From NCBI GenBank assembly GCA_001936135.1, contig CP012809.1, forward strand, positions 1,661,501 through 1,725,500: a DNA stretch of 64,000 nt. Direction: 5' to 3'. The position numbers were made by a program, and so were the translations under genes. The first letter of the stretch is position 1. Each line of letters begins with the position of its first letter. Shown in pieces: positions 50,079-60,001 of the stretch. The stretch is from Saccharomycopsis fibuligera x Saccharomycopsis cf. fibuligera. Taxonomy: Eukaryota; Ascomycota; Saccharomycetes; Ascoideales; Saccharomycopsidaceae. The notes beneath the pieces were generated by a model. The model had not been told where the DNA came from. It did no database searches and saw nothing but the letters and a program-made list of their open reading frames with translations.

Positions 50079-53000
50079 TCATGGATGCCCATGATTTGTT
50101 CCTGGCCAAGCAAGAATAGGTCCTTTCTTTTCAGTCCCTTCGTCAACTTTTCCCAATAATTTTTTGATCTCATCTTCATTCAACTCATCCAACAGTCTAA
50201 TCTTATCAATACTTTCCCCGTCATCACTATCGTAACCATCTTGTTTTTTTCCCTGCCCTTTTCCCTTGCCTTTGGCATTACCACTACCGTTATTACCACC
50301 ACTTGATGCACCATTATTACCTTTACGATTTATGCTATTACCGTCTGCCTCAGCGTACATTTCGCCCATCTTTCTTAACATTCCATACTTCTTCTCCAAT
50401 TTTTTTTTCAAGCTTCGCACTAACGTAGTTCCAAAATCTCTGTCAATGGGCAAATTTTCCGAAAACACCTTAACTAATGTCCGTACAAGTACCAAATTTT
50501 CGAAATACAATTTTGACTGCTGCTTGAATTCTTCCGCATGGTTCAAAGCTGTTTTTGCTTTCGTTTTTGAAAGAAGTTCAGCATGAGAGTCAAGTAGTGC
50601 TAATGCTGCATAATACAGCATAACGTAAATATGGATAGGGGCAAACCGCAAATTATCGATAATGTCCTTATCACTTGTAACTGCTCTAACCAAGCTTTGG
50701 GCCGATAATATTGCAATGTCGGTGCTATCAAGTTCATGCAGCGGATCTTCATCATCACTGCCATTGTCATGTTCAGTTTTATCATTTTCATGATTATCGA
50801 CAACTGTACCCTCAATTAGTTTCTGGGAAGACTCATTCTTTCTTCTAGCGCCTGCGAGAAACAGTCTTTGCTGCTGCGGTGGTCCATTATTACCATAACC
50901 CTTGTCACTCCCGGTCAACTGTTTCACAAACTCGTTGTTGATATGCATCCTTGCAAAATTGTAATAAATCAAAGTTGACTTGATCAGCCAGGAATTTCCC
51001 TGATGGATAGGAGTTAATAGACAAGTCCAGTGGACCATCCATTTATCTAACTCAAGGTTAGTTTTCCATGGCATTCCAAATAATTCGGGCCCCATTATAT
51101 CCCATGCGTTCCCCGTTAATACCAAATTTAATGCCTGATTGAATTCAAGCTGAGATACTAATTTCAAATCATTGTAGGTGTCGGAACTGCAGATAAGTTT
51201 TTCGTTTAATGTTTTTTCATTCTCATTATGATGGTTTTCGTTAATAACTATTTGATTATCGTTTTCTTTGTCTTTTTCGAAACTGTTGTCATTACCGTCA
51301 TCTTCACTTTTTGAAGCAAGTAAAAGCCTTGCTGAGGCATGTTCATCATCATCAGCATTACCATCATGATACTCAATACCAGTGATACCAGTAATATTGC
51401 TATTGTTGTTGCTATTCCCATTTTTATACGCACTGTGAAACAAAAACTTTCGCGAATTTTTAAGTGACGCGTCATTCGAATTCATCATTGGCGGCTTCTT
51501 GGTCAAGAAACTTTGCTGGTTATCAGATATATACAACAAGTACCATAGCTTAAGCTTATCAACGTCAGCAACGTAAGAATTGTCAAGTTCCAGACCATTA
51601 ACACCATTGACACCACCACTACTACTATCAAGTGGAGTGATTTTGGATTCTTGAAGCGTTTTGAACACTTTGTTCAATTGCAATTGTGAGGCAAGTTGAA
51701 ATGCTACACCTAGCAACAATTGCGAGTTTTGAAACCAAAAGGTAGCAATACATAAGGCAGTAATATTGATGAATAGCTTGAATTCTTTACTTTTTTGTAC
51801 TTCTTTGTTTTTTTCTTCCAAAGTAAGTAAGTTCCACTTCCTCCATTCTTTTTGATAATTATTTTCATTCAACTGCTGGCCGTTTTTGTTGTTGTTGTTA
51901 TTATTACTGTTACTATTATTGTTGCTGCGATTGCACAAATCAACGAAGGTGTCATACTCTTTACGCACTTCAGCAATACATTCACCGCCGCCGCCACCAG
52001 CCAGCAGAAAAAGCTTGTCATTAACATTGCCACCACCAATATCATTATCTTCATCATCAATGCCCCAGTCATTGTGATTTTTTTCCTTGTTGTGCTTGAA
52101 AATCAAATCTGTGACTTTATTCAAATATATCTTCTTCAACTCATCATGGAAAGACAGCTCATATCTTGAAGAAACACCACCAGCAGTATCAGAGCCAGCA
52201 GTAGCAGATCCAATTAAACTTACTAGTGCGACAAACAATTCTGATTTCACATATACTAACCGTTTGTCAAATTTGGAAATATCAAAGCCAAATAACTGCG
52301 GCATGGCATTTTCAAGGAACCGGTCATAAAGTTCGGAAAATTTTTTATAGCTAATTATTGACTTCAACTCTCTCGGTTTCTTCTGCACTGGTAAAGGATT
52401 GTCTGTGTATAAATTGTCACTATCGGAGTCAGTGGAAATGTTAACTGGTGATTGCTTGGCAGCAATAGACTTGCGTCTTTTAGTGGTCTGTTGTGGCTGT
52501 GTGTGTTCATAGTCATGATAATCAGATTTCCTTTTTCTGCTGAATGGCGGACCAGCCAGTGGACTACTATTAGCAGGATTATTAACCATGTTACTTATCG
52601 GGACGCTAGAATTGCCATGCGAGGATGAAGCGGAAGGGTATGTACACTGCTGTTGATGCTGTTGTTGGGACGGTGGCAGTTGCAGCGGCAGCGAGTCTGT
52701 GCTAGGATACTTGAACATGTCAGATAATCGCCTCACTTCATCTTGTGGAAACGAATCCTTGTGAGCAGGTAGTCCGGGTGCTAAAGGTGCAACTGGAGGA
52801 GAGGCAGCACCAGTATGATAATGCAGCGACTGGCTGTTGTGGTATAATGGCTGAAAATATCTACTTGTGTTATAAGTGCTATTATAAGGCCCTGCTGATG
52901 TTGAATAGCTTGGCCGGACCTCTGTTGAAGGATGGCGTAAGTTCGAGTCATGGTAATCAGATACTGCCGGAGTAGTCTGATGTAATGATGTTGGATCATA

Positions 53001-53930
53001 TATGGACAGGATAGAAGGTAACTGCGGCAAGTGTGAAGAGGGCGAATACGAATTTTGGTATACCGAATTCGCCAGAATTTGTGCAGGTCTCTGATGATGG
53101 TAAGATTGGGATTGCGAGTGCACATGGGTTGGATAAGGTTGACGCTGAAGTCGATGTGGATGTTGATATAGAGCTGAATTCACTGGAACTTGAAGATTAG
53201 GTAGCTCGTTGTTGAACTTGCCATCTTTCAAGAAACCAAGAATGTTATTGAGAGTGCCACTAAAGTTTTCCAATTTATTTTCCATTGAATACCTCCAGTC
53301 TTCGCTGCGACCATCGTGATTACCGGTACTATTGGCATTATCGATATCATTGATACTGTTAAAATTTGCGGGCATAGAGTTCTGCGGCTGTGCTTGTGAC
53401 TGCGGCTGTGACTGATGAGATGACGTAGGTTTACTGTCATCATTCACATTTGCTGATGTGGAACTTTCCACCGGCCTCACCTTGGTGGATGAATAACTTT
53501 CTATCTTCATTTGAAACACACACTCCATACCGCTCTGCTTGCAGCGCTTGCAAGGAGCCTCACCGTTGTTGATGCATTTGACCTTTGATTTCCTGCAACG
53601 CAAACAGGCTTTAATTCTTTTTGGCGGTGCTGTCGTTTCTGCATTGTTATTGGGATTGTCTTTGGTGCTGGTATTATCACTAATAGCAGCAGCAGAAGCA
53701 GCAGAAGCAGCAGAAGCAGAAGCGCTGGTGGACTGCGATTGATCTAGGTTGATGACATCATTTGCGCCGGAGTCCTTAGAAAATCTCGATCTGCCGTTGG
53801 TACTGCTGCTAGTATTATTGGTATCACTATTTTTACTATTATTATTGCTATTTTTGTATGACTTTGCAGAAGAGAGCTGGAACTTGGAGGTGAGTGATGA
53901 AGGAATAGCGCTGGGTTTCCCGTGCGGCAT
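50079..53930 (-). CDS. Large Zn2Cys6 transcription factor with long low-complexity regions
   Basis: 1283 aa. The zinc cluster has C109, C112, C119, C127, C130 and C137 (C-X2-C-X6-C-X7-C-X2-C-X6-C) within KRIKACLRCRKSKVKC, preceded by a Ser/Ala/Asn-rich leader. A Gln/Pro/His-rich region (about 160-480) and a basic patch (RKRKSDYHD and KRRKS near 500) follow, then the fungal-specific regulatory region (about 560-1240) interrupted by poly-Asn, poly-Gly and acidic inserts. The C-terminus is Gly/Lys-rich. It should be a nuclear regulator, but I cannot assign an orthologue. No intron is seen. It has a 3-kb upstream region shared with the RFU1-like gene, consistent with complex control. Confidence 0.88.
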   Translation of the reverse strand: MPHGKPSAIPSSLTSKFQLSSAKSYKNSNNNSKNSDTNNTSSSTNGRSRFSKDSGANDVINLDQSQSTSASASAASAASAAAISDNTSTKDNPNNNAETTAPPKRIKACLRCRKSKVKCINNGEAPCKRCKQSGMECVFQMKIESYSSTKVRPVESSTSANVNDDSKPTSSHQSQPQSQAQPQNSMPANFNSINDIDNANSTGNHDGRSEDWRYSMENKLENFSGTLNNILGFLKDGKFNNELPNLQVPVNSALYQHPHRLQRQPYPTHVHSQSQSYHHQRPAQILANSVYQNSYSPSSHLPQLPSILSIYDPTSLHQTTPAVSDYHDSNLRHPSTEVRPSYSTSAGPYNSTYNTSRYFQPLYHNSQSLHYHTGAASPPVAPLAPGLPAHKDSFPQDEVRRLSDMFKYPSTDSLPLQLPPSQQQHQQQCTYPSASSSHGNSSVPISNMVNNPANSSPLAGPPFSRKRKSDYHDYEHTQPQQTTKRRKSIAAKQSPVNISTDSDSDNLYTDNPLPVQKKPRELKSIISYKKFSELYDRFLENAMPQLFGFDISKFDKRLVYVKSELFVALVSLIGSATAGSDTAGGVSSRYELSFHDELKKIYLNKVTDLIFKHNKEKNHNDWGIDDEDNDIGGGNVNDKLFLLAGGGGGECIAEVRKEYDTFVDLCNRSNNNSNSNNNNNNKNGQQLNENNYQKEWRKWNLLTLEEKNKEVQKSKEFKLFINITALCIATFWFQNSQLLLGVAFQLASQLQLNKVFKTLQESKITPLDSSSGGVNGVNGLELDNSYVADVDKLKLWYLLYISDNQQSFLTKKPPMMNSNDASLKNSRKFLFHSAYKNGNSNNNSNITGITGIEYHDGNADDDEHASARLLLASKSEDDGNDNSFEKDKENDNQIVINENHHNENEKTLNEKLICSSDTYNDLKLVSQLEFNQALNLVLTGNAWDIMGPELFGMPWKTNLELDKWMVHWTCLLTPIHQGNSWLIKSTLIYYNFARMHINNEFVKQLTGSDKGYGNNGPPQQQRLFLAGARRKNESSQKLIEGTVVDNHENDKTEHDNGSDDEDPLHELDSTDIAILSAQSLVRAVTSDKDIIDNLRFAPIHIYVMLYYAALALLDSHAELLSKTKAKTALNHAEEFKQQSKLYFENLVLVRTLVKVFSENLPIDRDFGTTLVRSLKKKLEKKYGMLRKMGEMYAEADGNSINRKGNNGASSGGNNGSGNAKGKGKGQGKKQDGYDSDDGESIDKIRLLDELNEDEIKKLLGKVDEGTEKKGPILAWPGTNHGHP

Positions 53931-56554
53931 GAAAAGGTAAGATTATGATATTATAGGTGACACGAGAGGATTGAGACAGTGGGTGACAATTAGCTTAGCA
54001 GCGAACATAGACAAATGCAGATGCTAGTGTTATGCAAAAATGAAAGGAATACGACGACGATGGCAGTATCGTATTTTAAGTAGGATAGATATGGCACCGG
54101 AATAGTAGGATACTGGGAAGACAAAAAGAAGATAGTCAGTCGAAAGCGTCTCGATGAGGAGGAAGCACCGGTAGCCTTTTTTTTTAGCCGCTATTGTGAT
54201 ATTTTTATTTTTATTTTTACTTTACTCTGATTCTACACCCTTACCTCTCACAGTCACCCTTACACCGCACCACACCACACTCTTGCTGCCCAAACAGCTC
54301 ACAGCTTCATCAGTGCACAGGTCCAAGCTGTATTGGGCCAAACAGATGTCTGTATTTGGCTCATGTTTAGCAGTTAGATTTATCCTTCAACGGAAATAGA
54401 AGGCGCAAGTGCCAGCCATCAAATGACGCAAGCAATCTTCGCCTGGAGGTAATTAGCCACAGTCTAAATGTCAGCACGCCAGGGACTATCTTTCTGGCAA
54501 GGGCTAATTAGCACATATCACAATATCAAAACGTATTGTTTATTTTCAGCTAGCGTGACATTTCTGGCCGTAAACGTGAGTTTATTGTGCTCGCGTGTAC
54601 ACAGGTTGGGCTGTTTTGTATTTATGTTATCTTATCGCTTTCATATTAACTTTCCACCGCAATGGCTCAGTAATCATCATACCTAATATTTCACCTTTAC
54701 AGTCATTGTCCAGCTAATTAACTAATCAAACAACTGCAAAAACTGAAATTCCACTCAGGCGTGTGCACTGATATTCGCCATCGCCCACACACGCCGCCCA
54801 CTTTGCACGCCAGCATCGCTGACAGCCATATTCCGTTTGTTTGAAGAAATGCTCAAGTTTCAGCGGTGTCGGTCATGACCCGCTAGCGAGCCATTTACAC
54901 GGACATTCACTCACGAGACAAGTACTACACAGAATCCAAATGTTTTCAATATTCAAGTTTGACATATTGTCAGAACTCCCAGCAGGACAGAAGCACCTCA
55001 AATAGCTTTGCATCCGTCTATTTTGTCAAAGCAGCGCGCCAATGAAACATAACCAAGGTTAACTTATAGGTACTCATTCATCAGTAGTCGCCAATACGGA
55101 TCATAATGACAACACCAGTACCGGTGCTAAATTAACATTGTTGATGCATTTGCTCATCGGCATGCACCAAAAAGGATCGGCGCTTTACCCTAATTTATGG
55201 CTGTTCCGGTGCTATTGTTATCCGTGATCTATATGTCAATGCCCCCAATAGCCTCTACCTCAAGCCTACAGCTATCACGGTTTTTAGCTTACTGTTTAGT
55301 AAGCTTCTCCCCGTCAGAGGTTTATACAATAAAGCCAAGTCAGCTAATGGCTGCTGCCAGGTGCGGCTAAATCAGTGACAGCAGAAACCTGCGCCCCTCG
55401 TCACCGCTGTGGTGTTTCCTCAAAACGTGTTTGATCGCTGCTGAGATCTGAGTGTAGTTGCAGCAGGTTTACCAGGAAATAAGCACATGGCTGATTATTC
55501 TAACTAGTATTATAGCAGTAGCCAGCACTATCCCCAGTTATCTCATCCCCAAATAGCAAACATCTCGAATTTGCGCACTGATCCTCATTTTTTCCTATAC
55601 TATATCGGATATCAATACAAAAACCCTGCCGTCTTGTTTTCATCGCTACCGGGTTTTGGCCCCGGCTCCCGCTTAATGACAAGTCCAAACACCAATCACA
55701 GTACTCAATCGGAAAGCAACTATCACAACCCGCTAATCAACCAAAATTTTGACTGATTAATTCACCGATAACAGATTCATAGATTTGTATTGTGTTGTTT
55801 GAGTAAATATCAGTAACGTATCTCTACTGCAGATAGCCGCCCCTTGCGACGCTAATGTTTATGTTAATTAAATCAAATCAAATCAAATGAGCGTGGTTAC
55901 GTCCTTCACATGAAATTGCCGCCAGAGGCTAAAAATAACAGCAACACAGCCAAAAACAAAGGAATCATTGTTGGTACTCATTGTCGTACTTATAGTTTTT
56001 TTTTTTTTTTTCCATCATCATTATGTCCATTATCCGATTCTTTCACAATAACTTTTCTGGGTAAAACTAGCCCTTTAGCACTTGGAGGAATTGGGTCAAT
56101 AATTATACTATTGGTACCTTCCTGCGATAAATCCACCACTTGGCTATTTGTCTGCTTGGTTAATTAAGTCTCTTAACTTCGCTATTCGCGCATGGCTCTA
56201 AAAAAAGTATTTACCTGTCATTTTATCTAATTTACTAAATTGATACTTTACTAATTTACCAGCATACTAATTCACATATAAGCTAAATTAACTCTTTATG
56301 CTCTCTGTTTTCTTAATGTTCTTTATACTTCTTCTAGCTTATTTAGATACGCACTTAGAACAAAAATGATGTACGCCACTCAAGCGTTAATTTTCTCTCA
56401 AATTCGCCATAGCCAAATGCCATCATCATCTCCTCTTCCCTGATCTACTAATTGCATTATAAAAGCTCAGCATCAGTCAGTTCTTTGATTTAATTTTCTT
56501 CCCTGAGTCAAACTTTTTCTTCTTCTTTTCTTCTTTCTCTTTCCCCCTTTCTTT

Positions 56555-56589
<35 letters not shown>

Positions 56590-56971
56590 GATATCTTTAC
56601 TGCTAAAAAAGTTCTTAGGCTTGGTTACGCCCCAAGGATTTATCCGGCCCCTCATTTCACGGCATAACTAGTATCTCAGACAGGTTTCACTGAACAGCGC
56701 TTAGCGCCGCCACACACACACACACAACTAGGTGATCCCCAATAAATCATAAGCAGGGACTATATCACTACAGACTCCGCAAATCCTTATCCATACTTAC
56801 CATACCTTACTATAAGGCACCCTATTTCATTGTAGCATACCTTTTGACTATATTGCCTCACAAAACCAGCTTCAAGGTCAGCATAATTTTTTACACTTCG
56901 CTTTTTTTTTGTTTCTTTGCTAAGCGTTGACGTTGTCATCTCAAATCAAAATACCAAAACCAACACTCACA
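53931..56971. promoter_or_regulatory. Very long divergent region between Zn2Cys6 gene and RFU1-like gene
   Basis: 3,041 bp with no certain gene. It contains a (CA) repeat (56710-56726), AATCA repeats (about 55871-55888) and a pyrimidine-rich zone ending in 29 T (56557-56585). There is also an unexplained coding-like tract on the minus strand (55990-56163, with a second short frame at 56355-56429), reported as a finding. Most of it is likely the regulatory region of the transcription factor gene. Confidence 0.4.
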
Positions 56972-58238
56972 ATGAAAACAAAATTTTCTATAAGCGACTT
57001 GATGAAGAAAAGTCTACAATATAATTATTCCATAGATACACCGTTCTCAACATGGTTAGATATTGCAGATTGTTTTCTTGAAGAGGTAAGTATTCCATTA
57101 TTATTATTTTTTTTTTTTTTTTTTTTATGCATGAACGTATGTATCAAGTTTACTAACCTCTAACCATTATAGTCGGTCACTAGTCTCAGCAGTAACTGTT
57201 ACGAGCAAGCATATGTTGACATTACAAGATTCATAGAGTATGTACTGCAGTTTCCCAATTTTTTTTCTCCTTCGTTCCATCCTATATCGTAAGCCTTAGA
57301 TATACAATGTCTGTCAGAAACCTAATACTAACAATGTTTTAGCCTTATATTAAACAAATTGCCTAGCCATCCAGAATTCCATCTCAATGAGCACTACGAA
57401 TACTTAAAGCAATATGTACGTATATTCTCTTCAGCTTTCGATACTTTCAATCGCGTAATTATTATTCTCATGGTTCAATTTACTAACGCTTATTAGGAAA
57501 TCCCTGAGGCGCTCTCCACTTCTGGAGTGATCCTCAATATACTCATAAAACAAGCCAATACCCCTCCATATGAAGTATACTCTACCACAATGGATGTAAA
57601 TAATCAAGACGATCTTATGAAATTTATCAATGATGAAGATTTTTCTTTTGAAGAACCTAACAACGATACCAGTAATACCGCTAGCCATAAAAAGCATAAT
57701 CGCAACCATAGCAGCAGTTCTATTTTTAGTTTTTCAAGACCATCTTCTTCTAACAACAATAATAACAAGCCAAGCAACAACATTACCAGTTCCGCACTAT
57801 TACCAAATGCTCAGAAAAACAATACTGATAACAATTTTTATCTGGAGGACGAATGTGATGTAACTTTTGCCTCGCCTTTGACTCCAGAGCGCACCACCTT
57901 TGCCCTTACCAATACCTCCGAGCCTTCTTTGTATGAATTCAATAACTCTCATAATACCAACAGCAACATACTTGCCTATCACAATAATCCTATGATCAAC
58001 AGCAGCGACAACCTGGTCCCGACCAGCCCAAGGAAGTCCAGAAGAAAATCTATCACTAATAACAACAGTCACAGAGACTCAGTGTTCAATCCTAGCAAAC
58101 GTGCTAACAGTGCAAACTACATCTATAGTAAAAGAAACACATTTGCTAGTGAAAACTCATATGCTTACAATGATGGAAATGCACTCTACCACAACATTGA
58201 AGAGTCGATTGAAAATGAATTAATATTTCAGCAGCAGC

Positions 58239-58269
<31 letters not shown>

Positions 58270-58585
58270 GCAGCAGCAGCAGCAGCAGCAAAAGTTACAA
58301 GTAGTTTCAACACCAACTTGCTATAACAATATTAATAATATTGACAATAATAGCGAACAACTACAGCTACAGCAGCTGCCAAAATCCCCAGCAATCGATA
58401 TACAGTATCCAACGCATACTGAAAACAATACCATCAAAGTCAATGATACCGCGAGTGGCACCAATATGGTTAACAATAATGCAAGTAACGCCTTGTATAG
58501 TCAGTGTCCTCGAGATGGACTTCAAAGCCATGAACACGGGTCTCAAAATCAGGAAGGGAGATGGTTTTTTTTCTATATGTGCTAA
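56972..58585 (+). CDS. RFU1: Rfu1-like regulator of ubiquitin recycling, four exons
   Basis: Exons are 56972-57085, 57173-57237, 57343-57415 and 57497-58585, giving 446 aa. Donors are GTAAGT, GTATGT and GTACGT. TACTAAC branches lie at 57151-57157, 57326-57332 and 57481-57487, and all junctions keep frame. The first 115 residues form the AMSH/USP8-like N-terminal helical domain. IDTPFSTWLDIADCFLEE, then CYEQAYVDITRFIDLILNKL, PSHPEF and YEYLKQYEIPEAL align with S. cerevisiae Rfu1 (FIYYFRYVDLLTNKLSRHPEL…YLQLIKLEVPAV). Known role: Rfu1 inhibits the deubiquitinase Doa4 at endosomes. The C-terminal half is Asn/Ser-rich with about 25 glutamines (about 329-353). I do not see the proline-rich Doa4-inhibitory end of Rfu1, so the role is uncertain. 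Three introns are many for a yeast gene. Confidence 0.65.
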
Positions 58586-59256
58586 AGTTAGAAAGTTGGA
58601 AAGTTGTCTGAAGCTATGCTGATTAGGTAACTCGATACCCCCTTCTGCTTTTTTTCTTTTTCGCACCTTTTATTTACTCTTTCACTATGTAATCTTCTTT
58701 TATATACATTTTTATTTTTTCGTTTACTCTCGACATATTGCCTAGAGTCTTTTTATTTTTCCTTGGCAGCTACATTATATACAAAGTTTTGTGTTTAAAA
58801 AAGAAGGATTACATTCTATTAAGATATGGTGCATATTACTGTAGTAATTGGGTGTGTACATAGGCCATCCAGGTCAAGGGGTATTCTTTCTAGAGTCTTA
58901 TATTTTGCTATCGTAATGAGATTGGACTTATTTTCCTTCCTTTCATTATAAACTATATCACTAAATAAAAGCATTCTGTTCCCTCAGACTATATATAGTA
59001 ATTTCATTCCTCACCTATAATGCTCCTGTGATGAAAAATTTTCCATAACATCTTTGATGTTGCTCACCTTAGTAATTATGCAAGCGTCCAAATGTTCTCG
59101 GCCGCAAAATACGGTGTACCCAAAAAGGAAAGTATACCTAATGAACGGTATGAAAGATGTTGATTGGTATAATTCCAACAAATGTGTTTCGCTGTGAGGC
59201 TTCAAAATATCTTTGTAAGGACATATATATTGTGAATACTTGCTTAATTAACTCCG
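58586..59256. other. Intergenic, RFU1-like 3' region to tRNA-Lys
   Basis: 671 bp. It is T-rich with 3' signals near 58650-58760. A short minus-strand frame at 59011-59205 has no support. No gene is seen. Confidence 0.45.
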
Positions 59257-59339
59257 TCCTTATTAGCTCAGTTGGTAGAGCGTTCGGCTTTTATAAATAA
59301 GGAACCGAAATGTCCAGGGTTCGAGCCCCTGATGAGGAG
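59257..59339 (+). tRNA. tRNA-Lys (TTT) with 10-nt intron
   Basis: The acceptor stem TCCTTAT pairs with ATGAGGA, discriminator G. The D arm is AGCTCAGTTGGTAGAGC, the anticodon stem TTCGG/CCGAA and the mature loop CTTTTAA with anticodon TTT. The intron TAAATAAGGA follows position 37. The T stem CAGGG/CCCTG encloses TTCGAGC. The sequence closely follows the S. cerevisiae intron-containing tRNA-Lys(UUU). A seven-T terminator follows. Length is 83 nt, 73 after splicing. Confidence 0.96.
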
Positions 59340-60001
59340 TTCTTTTTTTGTTTTTCTTACTCTTAAAATATTATATAGCATCTAAAACGAAGCTGCATTT
59401 TTGCACAGTACACGCTCGACGTTGCTCACATCCACGCAACCATCACGATTTTGTGAATGAATTTTATGAAAGACCTTTTTATTTCACAACGTTTAATCAA
59501 AATTGGCAAATAATATAAAGGACTAATAGATAGCAATAATTTTTATAGCCTTAAAAATTGTTGCTTGGTGACAAATTTATAAATACATGTTTTAGTAGAA
59601 GAAACAGACGTCGATTGATAGTAAATAGTAAATAGTAATACAAAAGTAAAAAAGCTGACCAACAGTGACGCCCACCTTACATTTTTCTTTGCATACTATA
59701 GAGTATACCTATAGATATGGTAGAAACTTGAGCTCATTCGGAGCCCAAAGTTGTCAACAAATACAAATATTGGAAACAGGAAACAAAAAAAAAAAAAATA
59801 AAAAAGATGAATAAAAGAAAAAAAAACTGTACCTTTTTTTAATGAATAAATGCAATTGATAAAGTAAAACATGAACATAAAGCCACCTTTTCTGGAAAAG
59901 AAAACAAAATGGGAGAAGAAACAAAATTCAAAGAATAAAAAAAGATGAAGGATGTAATAAAACAAAACAAAAAAAAAAAGAAAAAACCAAGAAAAAACCA
60001 C
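59340..60001. other. Intergenic, tRNA-Lys to KRE6-like 3' end
   Basis: 662 AT-rich bp with long A-rich runs (59785-59830, 59965-60000) directly downstream of the KRE6-like stop codon, probably its 3' untranslated region. No gene is seen. Confidence 0.45.
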
